Shown piece by piece: positions 33,708 through 41,871 of a stretch of 64,000 nucleotides of DNA. Position numbers and translations under genes: made by a program. The notes under the pieces are model-generated. The model was not told the DNA's origin, made no database searches, and was given only the letters and a program-made list of their open reading frames with translations. Source of the DNA: Sphingosinicella sp041916975 (GTDB lineage: Bacteria > Pseudomonadota > Alphaproteobacteria > Sphingomonadales > Sphingomonadaceae); assembly GCF_041916975.1 (NCBI RefSeq), contig NZ_JAYRYK010000001.1, forward strand, positions 124,001 through 188,000, given 5' to 3'. The first letter of the stretch is position 1. Each line of letters begins with the position of its first letter.

Positions 33708-34406
33708 TCAGCGCCGACGGCGCACGACACCGAGACCCGCAAGGCCAAGGCCGAGGAGCGCGAGGCTCGCAGGCTCCGGCACGTCGGTCGGATCGGGATC
33801 GGGGTCAGGGTCCGAAAGGACAGCGGTGAAGCCGATGTTGTTGAAATCAACCTGGCCGTTCGAGCCCGTGAGCCACGCGTTGACGTAACGGACGTTCGTC
33901 GGGAAATCGAGCGCGTAGTCCTCGGGCGTGATCGGGGTGCCGTCGCTGCCGTCGGTATTGCCGAGCCGCGGCGCCTCGGTGAGGGAGCCGACCAGTTCCC
34001 ATGCGTCGTCGTAGAACGTGAAGATGATCTCATCCACGTCGTAGCTCTCGCTGTGGTAGTTCCAGAAATGCATGGTCGAGAGGTCGTATTCGGCGCCGAA
34101 GTCGAACACGAGTTCGAGGTGTCCGCCGCTGACCCAGACGTGGGTCGAAGGGGAACGGTGAAATTCCGTGGAGGTCGCCGTCGGCGCGTCGATGACATTC
34201 GCCAGCGAGGCGGTGATGTTCAGGTTCTGGAACGGGCCGTTGGTCGGGTCCGCGAGTACGTCCGCGTCATGGCTGTCGCCGAGCGAAACCGTGACGCCGG
34301 ATGCGGCATTCAGGTAAACAGGGGCGGCCATTGCCGCCATCGGCAATGTCGCCAGCGCGGTAAACACAGTGGCACGCACCGCGTGTTCAATCCAACCCGA
34401 ATTCAT
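33708..34406 (-). CDS. PEP-CTERM sorting domain protein
   Basis: A 232-residue exported surface protein. It has an N-terminal signal peptide (to about residue 28, ending PMAAMAAP) and a beta-rich body that may bind carbohydrate, with WVSGGHLELVFDFGAEY. An aspartate/proline linker DPDPDPDPTDVPEP leads to the PEP-CTERM tail: VPEPASLALLGLG, a hydrophobic helix, then RRRR. Such tails are cut by an exosortase, and the protein is then secreted or anchored with exopolysaccharide. The ATG at 34406 has a very strong ribosome site (GAGGAGG, 5-6 nt upstream). A sigma-54-type promoter precedes it and a terminator follows, so it is monocistronic. Confidence 0.92.
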   Translation of the reverse strand: MNSGWIEHAVRATVFTALATLPMAAMAAPVYLNAASGVTVSLGDSHDADVLADPTNGPFQNLNITASLANVIDAPTATSTEFHRSPSTHVWVSGGHLELVFDFGAEYDLSTMHFWNYHSESYDVDEIIFTFYDDAWELVGSLTEAPRLGNTDGSDGTPITPEDYALDFPTNVRYVNAWLTGSNGQVDFNNIGFTAVLSDPDPDPDPTDVPEPASLALLGLGLAGLGVVRRRR

Positions 34407-34442
34407 CTGCCCCTCCTCATCGCAATCTGTGGAGGGGCTCGA

Positions 34443-34458
34443 TGCAAGCGACATGCCA
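34443..34458 (-). promoter_or_regulatory. Sigma-54 (-24/-12) promoter for the PEP-CTERM gene
   Basis: Minus-strand TGGCATGTCGCTTGCA matches the sigma-54 consensus TGGCACRN4TTGCW at all but one position, with exact GG-N10-GC spacing. It predicts a transcript start near 34432, about 26 nt before the ATG, leaving just room for the strong ribosome site. PEP-CTERM genes in many exosortase bacteria are known to be controlled by RpoN with PrsK/PrsR; neither regulator nor rpoN is in this window. Confidence 0.65.
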
Positions 34459-34551
34459 TATTTGCAAAACGAAAGGATTTTGGCGGCTGGACAGGCAGAG
34501 TTCACGGCAGCGCAATTTTCATTTTGTAAATTTCACCAACACCCTTGGAAA

Positions 34552-35214
34552 TCAGCGAAGACGCGTGATTGCGTGAAGGCCCATGGCGAGCCAGCCGAGG
34601 CCGATCATCGCCGCCGCGAGGCTGCCGAACTGGAGGGGCTGGATCAGGGCAGGGAGGATCGCGAGCGGCGCGGGGAGGCACAGCGCGCCAAGCACCCGTC
34701 GCCCCGATCGGAACAACGCGACCGCAGCACCGCCCGAGGCAAGCGCGAGCAGCCCGAACTTGATCCAGACCGGCCAGGGGAGGAGGGCAAGGGCATTGCC
34801 GGGGGCGGAGAGGTTCGCGGTGATATCGAGAAGCAGCGTGTTTTCCACCGCATCGCTTGCCGCCGCCACGAGGCCGAGCGCGCCGAAAGCCAGCCAGATG
34901 CGGCGTTTCCGGTCCTGCGCGATCCCGGCAAAGAAACTGAATACGAAGAAGCCGTAGATCGGCATGAACAGGAAATCGAGCCGGTTGCCGCGGTCCATCG
35001 CGGCGATGCGCGCCGGGTCTGCGGGGGTGCCGAAGACATGATCGAGATGCACCTGAGTCCTGGAAAACTCGAAGAGGAGCACCGGGCTCTGCACGCGCGC
35101 ATCGGGAAGCGGCGCTGCGAGGGTCTTCGGGAACACCGCCTGCATGACGGCGAACATCAGAACGACAAGACCGAACAGAACCACGGTTGTGCGTCTGTCG
35201 GCCAGCCAGTTCAT
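34552..35214 (-). CDS. Multi-pass membrane protein of unknown function
   Basis: A 220-residue protein with five or six predicted membrane segments, the first at about residues 10-30 (VVLFGLVVLMFAVMQAVF). A periplasmic stretch LFEFSRTQVHLDHVFGTP follows, then further helices (FLFMPIYGFFVFSFFAG, WLAFGALGLVAAASDAVENTLLL and later pairs). I do not recognise the family with certainty. It starts 10 bp after the stop of the MoxR ATPase gene on the same strand, so it is probably in that operon. Confidence 0.75.
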   Translation of the reverse strand: MNWLADRRTTVVLFGLVVLMFAVMQAVFPKTLAAPLPDARVQSPVLLFEFSRTQVHLDHVFGTPADPARIAAMDRGNRLDFLFMPIYGFFVFSFFAGIAQDRKRRIWLAFGALGLVAAASDAVENTLLLDITANLSAPGNALALLPWPVWIKFGLLALASGGAAVALFRSGRRVLGALCLPAPLAILPALIQPLQFGSLAAAMIGLGWLAMGLHAITRLR

Positions 35215-35224
35215 GGGTTCGACC

Positions 35225-36076
35225 CTATCCCGGCTTGCCGTCGCGCCGCGATATGAACGCGAGGCGCTCGAACAGCATCACATCCTGCTCGTTTTTGAGG
35301 AGCGCGCCGTGGAGCGGCGGGATCAGCTTCTTGGGATCGCGCGAGCGCAGCACGTCGAGCGGCAGATCCTCGTGCATCAGCAGCTTCAGCCAGTCGAGCA
35401 GCTCGGAAGTCGAGGGCTTCTTCTTGAGGCCGGGCACGTCGCGGATATCGTAGAAGACGGAGAGTGCCTCGCGCACCAGTTCCTTCTGGATGCCGGGGAA
35501 GTGTACATCGACGATCGCCTGCATCGTCTCACGGTCCGGGAATTTGATGTAGTGGAAGAAGCAGCGGCGCAGAAACGCGTCCGGCAGTTCCTTCTCGTTG
35601 TTGGACGTGATGATGACGATGGGGCGCTCGGCGGCCTTCACCGTCTCGCCGGTCTCGTAGACGTGGAACTCCATGCGATCGAGTTCCTGCAGAAGATCGT
35701 TCGGGAACTCGATGTCGGCCTTGTCGATCTCGTCGATCAGCAGCACGGGGAGGGTGGGCGACGTGAACGCCTCCCACAGCTTGCCCTTGCGGATGTAGTT
35801 GCGGATGTCGTGCACGCGCTCGTCGCCGAGCTGGCTGTCGCGCAGGCGGCTGACGGCGTCGTATTCGTAGAGGCCCTGCTGCGCCTTGGTGGTGGACTTC
35901 ACGTGCCATTCAATGAGCGGGGCGCCCATCGCCGCGGCAACTTCGGCCGCCAGCACCGTCTTGCCCGTACCGGGCTCACCCTTCACCAGCAGCGGACGCC
36001 GGAGCGTCGCCGCTGCATTCACGGCAACCTTGAGGTCGTCGGTCGCGACATAGCCGCTGGTGCCTTCGAAACGCAT
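35225..36076 (-). CDS. MoxR family AAA ATPase
   Basis: A 283-residue AAA+ ATPase. Walker A is GEPGTGKT near residue 35-40 and Walker B is LLIDEIDKAD. Sensor 1 is IVIITSNNEKELPDAFLRRC with the arginine finger region, followed by the C-terminal lid. MoxR ATPases pair with VWA proteins to remodel or assemble other complexes, such as metal centres of dehydrogenases. The ATG at 36076 has GGAG 7 nt upstream. The CoxE-like VWA gene 2.4 kb downstream on the same strand is the likely partner. Confidence 0.93.
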   Translation of the reverse strand: MRFEGTSGYVATDDLKVAVNAAATLRRPLLVKGEPGTGKTVLAAEVAAAMGAPLIEWHVKSTTKAQQGLYEYDAVSRLRDSQLGDERVHDIRNYIRKGKLWEAFTSPTLPVLLIDEIDKADIEFPNDLLQELDRMEFHVYETGETVKAAERPIVIITSNNEKELPDAFLRRCFFHYIKFPDRETMQAIVDVHFPGIQKELVREALSVFYDIRDVPGLKKKPSTSELLDWLKLLMHEDLPLDVLRSRDPKKLIPPLHGALLKNEQDVMLFERLAFISRRDGKPG

Positions 36077-36157
36077 GAACTTCTCCGCTGTGACCCTTTT
36101 GCGTCGGGCCTAAAGCGTGAAAGCCCAGCGGGCAACCGCGTGTTTGCGATAGGAGGC

Positions 36158-36874
36158 TCAGCCGAGGCGCTGGGCGTGGCGGGCTTCGAGCAGATCGAAA
36201 AGCTGGGCGTGGAGGCTGGCGAGTTGCAGCGCGCCGAATTCGATAGCACGGCGCACGCGCACATCGTCCGCGTGGCAGGCGAGGGCATCGAAGGCGCCAT
36301 CCACGGGCCACGGGTCTGAAAGTCGCTCGTGCCGGTCGTAGCCGAGGTGCTGCGCCGCGCGAGGCAGGCGGCTGCGCACGGCCTGCCAATCGAGCACGAG
36401 CGTAACCGCTGCGCCGAGCGCGCAGCCCATGCGGTTTGATTTGGCAAGCGTCAGCATGGCATCGCGCTGGTCGCGCACCACCTGCTCTGCTGTGCTGATG
36501 CCGTGGAGATCGAGCGCACCGCCCGTCATCGCGGCAAGCCCGGCCATCCAGCGGCGGTCCTGATCGAACGCCATGCCCGCGCTGCGCAGCCACGACGCTG
36601 CGGGCTCGTCTGCATTGAGGCGCGCGATTTCGAGCACGCTCGGCAACTGGCCGTGCAGGATGACAAGGAAGTGCGCCGCGTCGGCAACGGCCTGCAACGG
36701 GCGCGCGACCGATCCTTCGGAAAGCGCGCGCAGGTGCTGGCTGCCACCGGCTCCGCTGTCGCGCAGCGCACCGATCACCGCCGCTGCGAAGCTGCGCGAA
36801 TCGGCCACGCCGCCCGCAGCCCGCAGGCTCTTCTGAAGCTGGTCCATGAAGGTGGGGACCACCGCTGGCGCCAT
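36158..36874 (-). CDS. Hypothetical protein, 238 aa
   Basis: A mostly helical, soluble protein of 238 residues with no signal peptide and no motif I can name. Pieces include RSFAAAVIGALRDSGAGG, AAHFLVILHGQLPSVLEIAR and the C-terminal HAQLFDLLEARHAQRLG. Proteins of this look occur in sphingomonads near housekeeping genes, but the function is unknown. I chose ATG 36874 because GGAG lies about 10 nt upstream; ATG 36892 is an alternative. It lies between the choice-of-anchor PEP-CTERM gene and the MoxR gene, all on one strand. Confidence 0.7.
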   Translation of the reverse strand: MAPAVVPTFMDQLQKSLRAAGGVADSRSFAAAVIGALRDSGAGGSQHLRALSEGSVARPLQAVADAAHFLVILHGQLPSVLEIARLNADEPAASWLRSAGMAFDQDRRWMAGLAAMTGGALDLHGISTAEQVVRDQRDAMLTLAKSNRMGCALGAAVTLVLDWQAVRSRLPRAAQHLGYDRHERLSDPWPVDGAFDALACHADDVRVRRAIEFGALQLASLHAQLFDLLEARHAQRLG

Positions 36875-36953
36875 TTGCCGTCGTCTCCGCATACGCTGCC
36901 CCGCGGTTTTCACCGCCAGCGGGAAACCTAGAGCGTTCAGCGTAAAGGGAGAC

Positions 36954-37898
36954 TTAATCCGCGCGGGCCTTTTTTGCAGCGCGGCGCCGCCAAGCGAGGA
37001 GGCCAAGGCCGGCAGCAACGAGGCCAAGGCTCGCGGGCTCGGGAACATCGGCGCCGGAATCCGGGAATTCAAAGTTGCCGCCGTAGTTCGGAAGGTGAAG
37101 TTCACCGCGCAGCTTCACGGCATTCGCCACGACGCTGCCGTTGATCGGGGTGAAATTTTTCACGGCCGCGAGCGGCGCCACCACCGAGCCCCAGGTCTGG
37201 TCAAGGAAGCTGACTTCGGTGGCTTCGAAGAAATTCCAGATGATGTTGTCGGCAAGCCCGTTGCCGGAGACTTCCCAGCCCTTGAAATTGATGGCGTTGC
37301 CCGCGACGTTGATGATGATCGTGTCGATGGCGTTCGCCGACGACGAAAACTTGATCTTGCCCGTGTTGGGGAAGAAGTCGGCGGACAGCGAAATCACCGA
37401 AATGCCTTTTTCATTCGGGACGCTCGGCGTGATCAAAAAGCCGTTCATGTGATCGCCGGGGCTGTAGCGATCGTAGCTGACGCCCGCATCGAGCGCGGCG
37501 AGATCAGCCGAGAACTGGATGAAATCGGATTTCTTGAGCGTGCCGCCCGGCAGATCGCCTAGCGCCTTCGTGCTGCCGCCGCCGCCCTGAAAGTCGATCG
37601 CGGGTGAGACGCTGCCGCCCACATAGGCATCTCCGCGCTTCACCTTGGCGTTATTCGAGACATTGCCCGTGACGACGAGGCTCGCCTTCTGGGCATTGGT
37701 ACCCTTCGAAGCGATCTGAACCGCGCCCGCGTTGTAGTTGCCATCGACGTAAACCGCGCCTTCGATGTCGCTGGAGAGCGTGACGTCGCTGAAAGCGATG
37801 AGATTATAGTCCTTGAGGGCCTGGATCGGGCTCGCGAGAGCGCTGGACGACGCAAACAGGAGCGCTGCAACAACCGCGCCGCCAAAACCGGATTTCAT
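36954..37898 (-). CDS. Choice-of-anchor A family PEP-CTERM protein
   Basis: A 314-residue exported protein with a signal peptide (to about residue 22, ending SSALASP). A beta-rich 'choice-of-anchor A' domain follows, beginning ALKDYNLIAFSDVTLSSDIEGAV with the typical FSDVTLSSDIEG and VYVDGNY. Near residues 285-314 is a PEP-CTERM tail: VPEPASLGLVAAGLGLLAW then RRRAAKK. It should be processed by an exosortase at the inner membrane and released or anchored outside the cell. The start is ambiguous: ATG 37898 has a weak AAGGG site, and ATG 37925 would add nine residues before the signal peptide. It follows rpoD on the same strand. Confidence 0.9.
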   Translation of the reverse strand: MKSGFGGAVVAALLFASSSALASPIQALKDYNLIAFSDVTLSSDIEGAVYVDGNYNAGAVQIASKGTNAQKASLVVTGNVSNNAKVKRGDAYVGGSVSPAIDFQGGGGSTKALGDLPGGTLKKSDFIQFSADLAALDAGVSYDRYSPGDHMNGFLITPSVPNEKGISVISLSADFFPNTGKIKFSSSANAIDTIIINVAGNAINFKGWEVSGNGLADNIIWNFFEATEVSFLDQTWGSVVAPLAAVKNFTPINGSVVANAVKLRGELHLPNYGGNFEFPDSGADVPEPASLGLVAAGLGLLAWRRRAAKKARAD

Positions 37899-37928
37899 GA
37901 TCGCAGACCCTTGTTCGTTCTTCATGGC

Positions 37929-37957
37929 AAAACGGCGGACGCCGCTGCGCCCGCCGT
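37929..37957 (-). terminator. Probable rpoD terminator
   Basis: Minus-strand ACGGCGG/CCGCCGT (37957-37951 with 37938-37932), 7 bp with a 12-nt loop, followed by TTTTGCC. It lies about 40 bp past the rpoD stop and just before the start of the choice-of-anchor PEP-CTERM gene, separating the two transcripts. The T-tract is short, so confidence is moderate. Confidence 0.6.
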
Positions 37958-37996
37958 CTAACCCTGACTTGCTTAAACTGACATGAACCAAGCGGC

Positions 37997-40027
37997 TCAG
38001 GTATCGAGGAAGCTCCGCATCTTGCGGCTGCGTGTCGGGTGCTTGAGCTTCCGGAGCGCCTTCGCCTCGATCTGGCGGATGCGCTCGCGCGTTACCGAGA
38101 ACTGCTGGCCGACCTCTTCAAGCGTGTGATCGGTGTTCATGCCGATGCCGAAACGCATACGAAGCACGCGCTCCTCACGCGGGGTGAGGCTGGCAAGAAC
38201 GCGCGTCACCGTTTCCTTGAGGTTGGCGTGGATTGCCGCATCCACCGGGATCACGGCGTTCTTGTCCTCGATGAAGTCGCCGAGGTGGCTGTCTTCCTCG
38301 TCGCCGATCGGCGTTTCGAGGCTGATCGGCTCCTTGGCGATCTTCATGACCTTGCGCACCTTGTCGAGCGGCATCGACAGACGCTCGGCGAGTTCCTCCG
38401 GGGTCGGCTCGCGGCCGATTTCGTGCAGGATCTGGCGGCTGGTGCGGACCAGCTTGTTGATCGTTTCGATCATGTGCACCGGGATGCGGATCGTTCTTGC
38501 CTGATCCGCGATGCTGCGCGTGATCGCCTGACGAATCCACCACGTCGCGTAGGTGGAGAACTTGTAGCCGCGGCGATACTCGAACTTGTCCACCGCCTTC
38601 ATCAGGCCGATGTTGCCTTCCTGAATGAGATCAAGGAATTGCAGACCGCGGTTCGTGTATTTCTTGGCGATGGAGATGACGAGGCGAAGGTTCGCTTCCA
38701 CCATCTCCTTCTTGGCGATGCGCGCTTCGCGTTCGCCCTTCTGCACCATGTTGACGATGCGGCGGAACTCGCCGAGCTCCACGCCCGTCTGCTGCGCGAT
38801 GTCGGCGATCTCGGAGCGGATCTTCTCTACCGTGCCGCGTTCGCTCTGCGCGAAGTTCGCCCACTTGTCGTCCATGCGCGACACGCGGTCGAGCCAGCTC
38901 TCGTCAAGCTCGCTGCCCATGTATTCGTCGAGGAACGCCTTGCGGTTGATGCGGTAGCGTTCGGCAAGGCGCAGCATGTTGCCGCCGAGCGTCATGAGCT
39001 GGCGGTTGTAGCTGTAGAGCTGATCGACGAGGAACTCGATCTTGGCGTTGTGGAAGTGCACGGCGGCGACCTTCAAGGTCAGCTCTTCGCGCAGGCCCTG
39101 ATACTTCTTCTCCTGCGCCTGCGGAAACTCCTCGCCGGAGTTGAGCGCTTCGAGGCGGCCTTCCTGCAGCTTCAGGAAGCGCTTGTAGAGCGAGGTGATC
39201 TCGGCGAACTGCTCAAGCGCCTGCGGCTTCAGCTGCTCTTCCATCTGCGCGAGGGAGAGCGTGTTCTCCTCGTCTTCTTCTTCCTGCTGCGGCTTGGCGC
39301 GCTTCTCGGTGTATTCGTCTTCCTCGTCGCCGCCCTTTTCGGGTTCGGCTTCGGGCTCGTCGTCGTCCTTCAGCTCGACGCCGCTCGGCAGATCGGAATC
39401 GCTGTCGTTCTCGACCTGCTCATCCGAAGGACCGCTGTTGAGCATGGCGTCGAGGTCGAGGATTTCGCGAAGCTGCATCTCGCCGGCGTTCAGCGCTTCG
39501 GACCACGCGATCATCGACGTGAAGGTGAGGGGGCTTTCGCAAAGCCCCTCGATCATCGTGTTGCGGCCCGCCTCGATGCGCTTGGCAATCGCGATCTCGC
39601 CCTCGCGCGAGAGCAGCTCCACCGCGCCCATCTCGCGCAGATACATGCGCACCGGGTCGTCGGTGCGGTCCAGCACCTCTTTCTTCTTCTCGATGACGTG
39701 CAGCGTCGGCTTGTCGTCGCCATCCATCTCGTCGGCGTCATCCTCCGCCTCGGCTTCGGCTTCCGGCTCGTCGTCGCCGGCATCTTCGCTCTCGGTGAGG
39801 TTGATGCCCATCTCGGAGAGCGCGGACATCACGTCCTCGATCTGCTCGGACGACATCTGGTCCTGCGGGAGCGCCGCGTTCAGCTCGTCATACGTCAGCC
39901 AGCCGCGCTTCTTCGCCTTCGCGATCAGCTTCTTGATCGACGCATCGTTCATGTCGATGAGCGGCGCGCCGTCGGCCTCGCCGTTCTCGTCCTTACCCTT
40001 GGGCTTCGCCGGTGCTTTGGTCGCCAT
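37997..40027 (-). CDS. rpoD: RNA polymerase primary sigma factor RpoD
   Basis: Housekeeping sigma-70 factor, 676 residues. It has region 1.1 at the N terminus and an acidic insert (SEDAGDDEPEAEAEAEDDAD) before region 1.2 (DPVRMYLREMGAVELLSREGEI). A large non-conserved region with a second acidic block leads to region 2 (the FLDLIQEGNIGLMKAVDKF core and TYATWWIRQAITR), region 3, and region 4 with helix-turn-helix (TLEEVGQQFSVTRERIRQIEAKAL). The ATG at 40027 lies inside the 3' end of dnaG (35-bp overlap), so the two form the classical macromolecular synthesis operon. Confidence 0.98.
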   Translation of the reverse strand: MATKAPAKPKGKDENGEADGAPLIDMNDASIKKLIAKAKKRGWLTYDELNAALPQDQMSSEQIEDVMSALSEMGINLTESEDAGDDEPEAEAEAEDDADEMDGDDKPTLHVIEKKKEVLDRTDDPVRMYLREMGAVELLSREGEIAIAKRIEAGRNTMIEGLCESPLTFTSMIAWSEALNAGEMQLREILDLDAMLNSGPSDEQVENDSDSDLPSGVELKDDDEPEAEPEKGGDEEDEYTEKRAKPQQEEEDEENTLSLAQMEEQLKPQALEQFAEITSLYKRFLKLQEGRLEALNSGEEFPQAQEKKYQGLREELTLKVAAVHFHNAKIEFLVDQLYSYNRQLMTLGGNMLRLAERYRINRKAFLDEYMGSELDESWLDRVSRMDDKWANFAQSERGTVEKIRSEIADIAQQTGVELGEFRRIVNMVQKGEREARIAKKEMVEANLRLVISIAKKYTNRGLQFLDLIQEGNIGLMKAVDKFEYRRGYKFSTYATWWIRQAITRSIADQARTIRIPVHMIETINKLVRTSRQILHEIGREPTPEELAERLSMPLDKVRKVMKIAKEPISLETPIGDEEDSHLGDFIEDKNAVIPVDAAIHANLKETVTRVLASLTPREERVLRMRFGIGMNTDHTLEEVGQQFSVTRERIRQIEAKALRKLKHPTRSRKMRSFLDT

Positions 40028-41861
40028 CCAGGTTCCGTTCCTTTGCGGGCGTCGGTTCGTCCCCCCGACGCGCCTCGGCCAAATCAATTAGTTCGCGTTC
40101 GACCCGCGCTTTTTCAGCACGAAGCCGTTGTTGTTCCTCGAATTCCGACTGGACCAGGGAATCATAGCGCGCGCGCAGATCCGCCAAATCCTCATCGATG
40201 CGTTGCAGCGCCATAAGGTGGCCCACAACACATGCCAAGTCCTGATCCGCAATCGCGGCGGGCGTCCGGGGTCGCGTGAAGCTAAAATCGAGGCGATTCA
40301 TACGCCTCAGGTCGTCCGCGTACTGACCGAGCCCTTGTGCCGCTAGGTCGTGCGCCAGCGCCTCTTTGTCAAGATCGTGATTGCGCGAAATCGCGGAGAA
40401 AATCGCCGATCTGAGGCGATCAAGCTGCGGTTCGCCGATGTGCAGATGCGATATGGCCTCGCCGTGGACGTCGGCGAGGTGCGGATGGGTAAGCAGACCC
40501 GCCATCACGGCGCGAGTTTCGATCTCTGCGGGGGAGAGCATGAGCCGCGCCTTCGCCGCGCTCGATGCACCGCGAACCGCGGGCATGAAGCGGCTCTCCC
40601 GCCGGGTGCGGAACATCGCATCGAAGCGTTCGCGGAACTCGCTTTGATAGAGCGAGGCGACGGTCTGGTTCTCGATCGCGTGCGCGTGTTCGAACAGGCG
40701 CTGGCGGACGGCAGCACGGCGTTCGGGCGTGGCGGTGTCGACGCCTTCGGTCTCCGCCTTCCAGAGTGTGTCGATGAGGCTCGCCGCACCGTTTACAAGC
40801 TCCGTGAACGCGGCAAGCCCGCGCGCCTTTGCGAAATCATCCGGGTCCTGCCCCTGCGGCATGGTGACGAAGCGCAGCGACTTTCCGGGTTCCAGCAGGG
40901 GCAGGGCACGCATCGCGGCCCGGATCGCCGCGCGGCGCCCGGCGGCATCGCCGTCAAAGCACAGTACAGGCTCCGGCGCGACGCGCCACAGGAGCTTCAT
41001 CTGGTCTTCGGTGAGCGCAGTGCCCATCGGCGCAACAGCCTCCGCGAAGCCGACCTGCGCGAGGCCGATGACGTCCATATAGCCTTCGACGACGACGATG
41101 CGGCCCGATTTGCGCGCGGCAGGCCCGGCCTTGTCGAGATTGTAGAGCAGGCGGCCCTTGTCGAAGAGTGGCGTGTCGGGGGAGTTCAGGTATTTGGGCT
41201 CGCCCGCGCCGATGATGCGACCGCCGAAGCCGACGATGCGCCCGCGCGGGTCGCGGATCGGGAACATCAGGCGGCCCCGGAAGCGGTCGTAAGGTTCGCG
41301 GCCCTCGGCTTCGATGACGAGGCCGACCTCGATGAGCTTTCGGATATCGATATCGCCGAGCGCGGCCTTGAGCGCGCCCCGGCTGTCGGGCGCGAAGCCG
41401 AGGCCGAAGGCTTCGACGGTGGCGGGTTTGAGGCCGCGCTTTTCTATATAGGCGCGCGCGTCCGCGCCGCCGAGGCCGGAAAGCTGCTTGCGGAACCAGT
41501 CGCTCGCCGCGGCGGTGACGTCATGAAGTCCGGCGGCGGCCTTCGCCTTCGCGCGCGCCTCGGGGTTTTCCTCGGGAAGCTCCAGTCCGGCTTCCGCCGC
41601 GAGGCCCGCGACCGCATCGCGGAAGCTGAGGCCTTCCAGCTCGACCACGAAGCGGATCACGTCGCCGTGGGCGCCGCAGCCGAAGCAGTGATAAAAGGCC
41701 TTGTCGTCGTTGACGTAGAAGCTTGGGCTTTTCTCGTTGTGGAAGGGGCAGCACCCCTTCATCTCCCGCCCGGCGCGCAGCAGCTTCACCCGCCGCGCCA
41801 CCACGGAGGACAGGCTCACCCGGCTCCTGATCTCGTCGAGGAATTGCGGGGGGATGCTCAT
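39993..41861 (-). CDS. dnaG: DNA primase
   Basis: Makes RNA primers at the replication fork; 622 residues. The N-terminal zinc finger is CCPFHNEKSPSF...YHCFGCG. The TOPRIM core has the metal-site glutamate in VVEGYMD and the DGD-type motif in LCFDGDAAG. The C-terminal part is the helicase-binding region (from about 440), ending in a charged alpha-helical tail. Start MSIPPQFLDEIRSRV is typical. It is 10 bp downstream of the yqeY stop and overlaps rpoD, so yqeY-dnaG-rpoD may form one transcript. Confidence 0.98.
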   Translation of the reverse strand: MSIPPQFLDEIRSRVSLSSVVARRVKLLRAGREMKGCCPFHNEKSPSFYVNDDKAFYHCFGCGAHGDVIRFVVELEGLSFRDAVAGLAAEAGLELPEENPEARAKAKAAAGLHDVTAAASDWFRKQLSGLGGADARAYIEKRGLKPATVEAFGLGFAPDSRGALKAALGDIDIRKLIEVGLVIEAEGREPYDRFRGRLMFPIRDPRGRIVGFGGRIIGAGEPKYLNSPDTPLFDKGRLLYNLDKAGPAARKSGRIVVVEGYMDVIGLAQVGFAEAVAPMGTALTEDQMKLLWRVAPEPVLCFDGDAAGRRAAIRAAMRALPLLEPGKSLRFVTMPQGQDPDDFAKARGLAAFTELVNGAASLIDTLWKAETEGVDTATPERRAAVRQRLFEHAHAIENQTVASLYQSEFRERFDAMFRTRRESRFMPAVRGASSAAKARLMLSPAEIETRAVMAGLLTHPHLADVHGEAISHLHIGEPQLDRLRSAIFSAISRNHDLDKEALAHDLAAQGLGQYADDLRRMNRLDFSFTRPRTPAAIADQDLACVVGHLMALQRIDEDLADLRARYDSLVQSEFEEQQRLRAEKARVERELIDLAEARRGDEPTPAKERNLDGDQSTGEAQG

Positions 41862-41871
41862 GCGGGCAGGG

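Noticed and set aside
38039..40216. 725-codon open frame antisense to rpoD
   Set aside because: A shadow of the acidic, GC-rich rpoD. The product is repetitive leucine/arginine/valine sequence with no family features.
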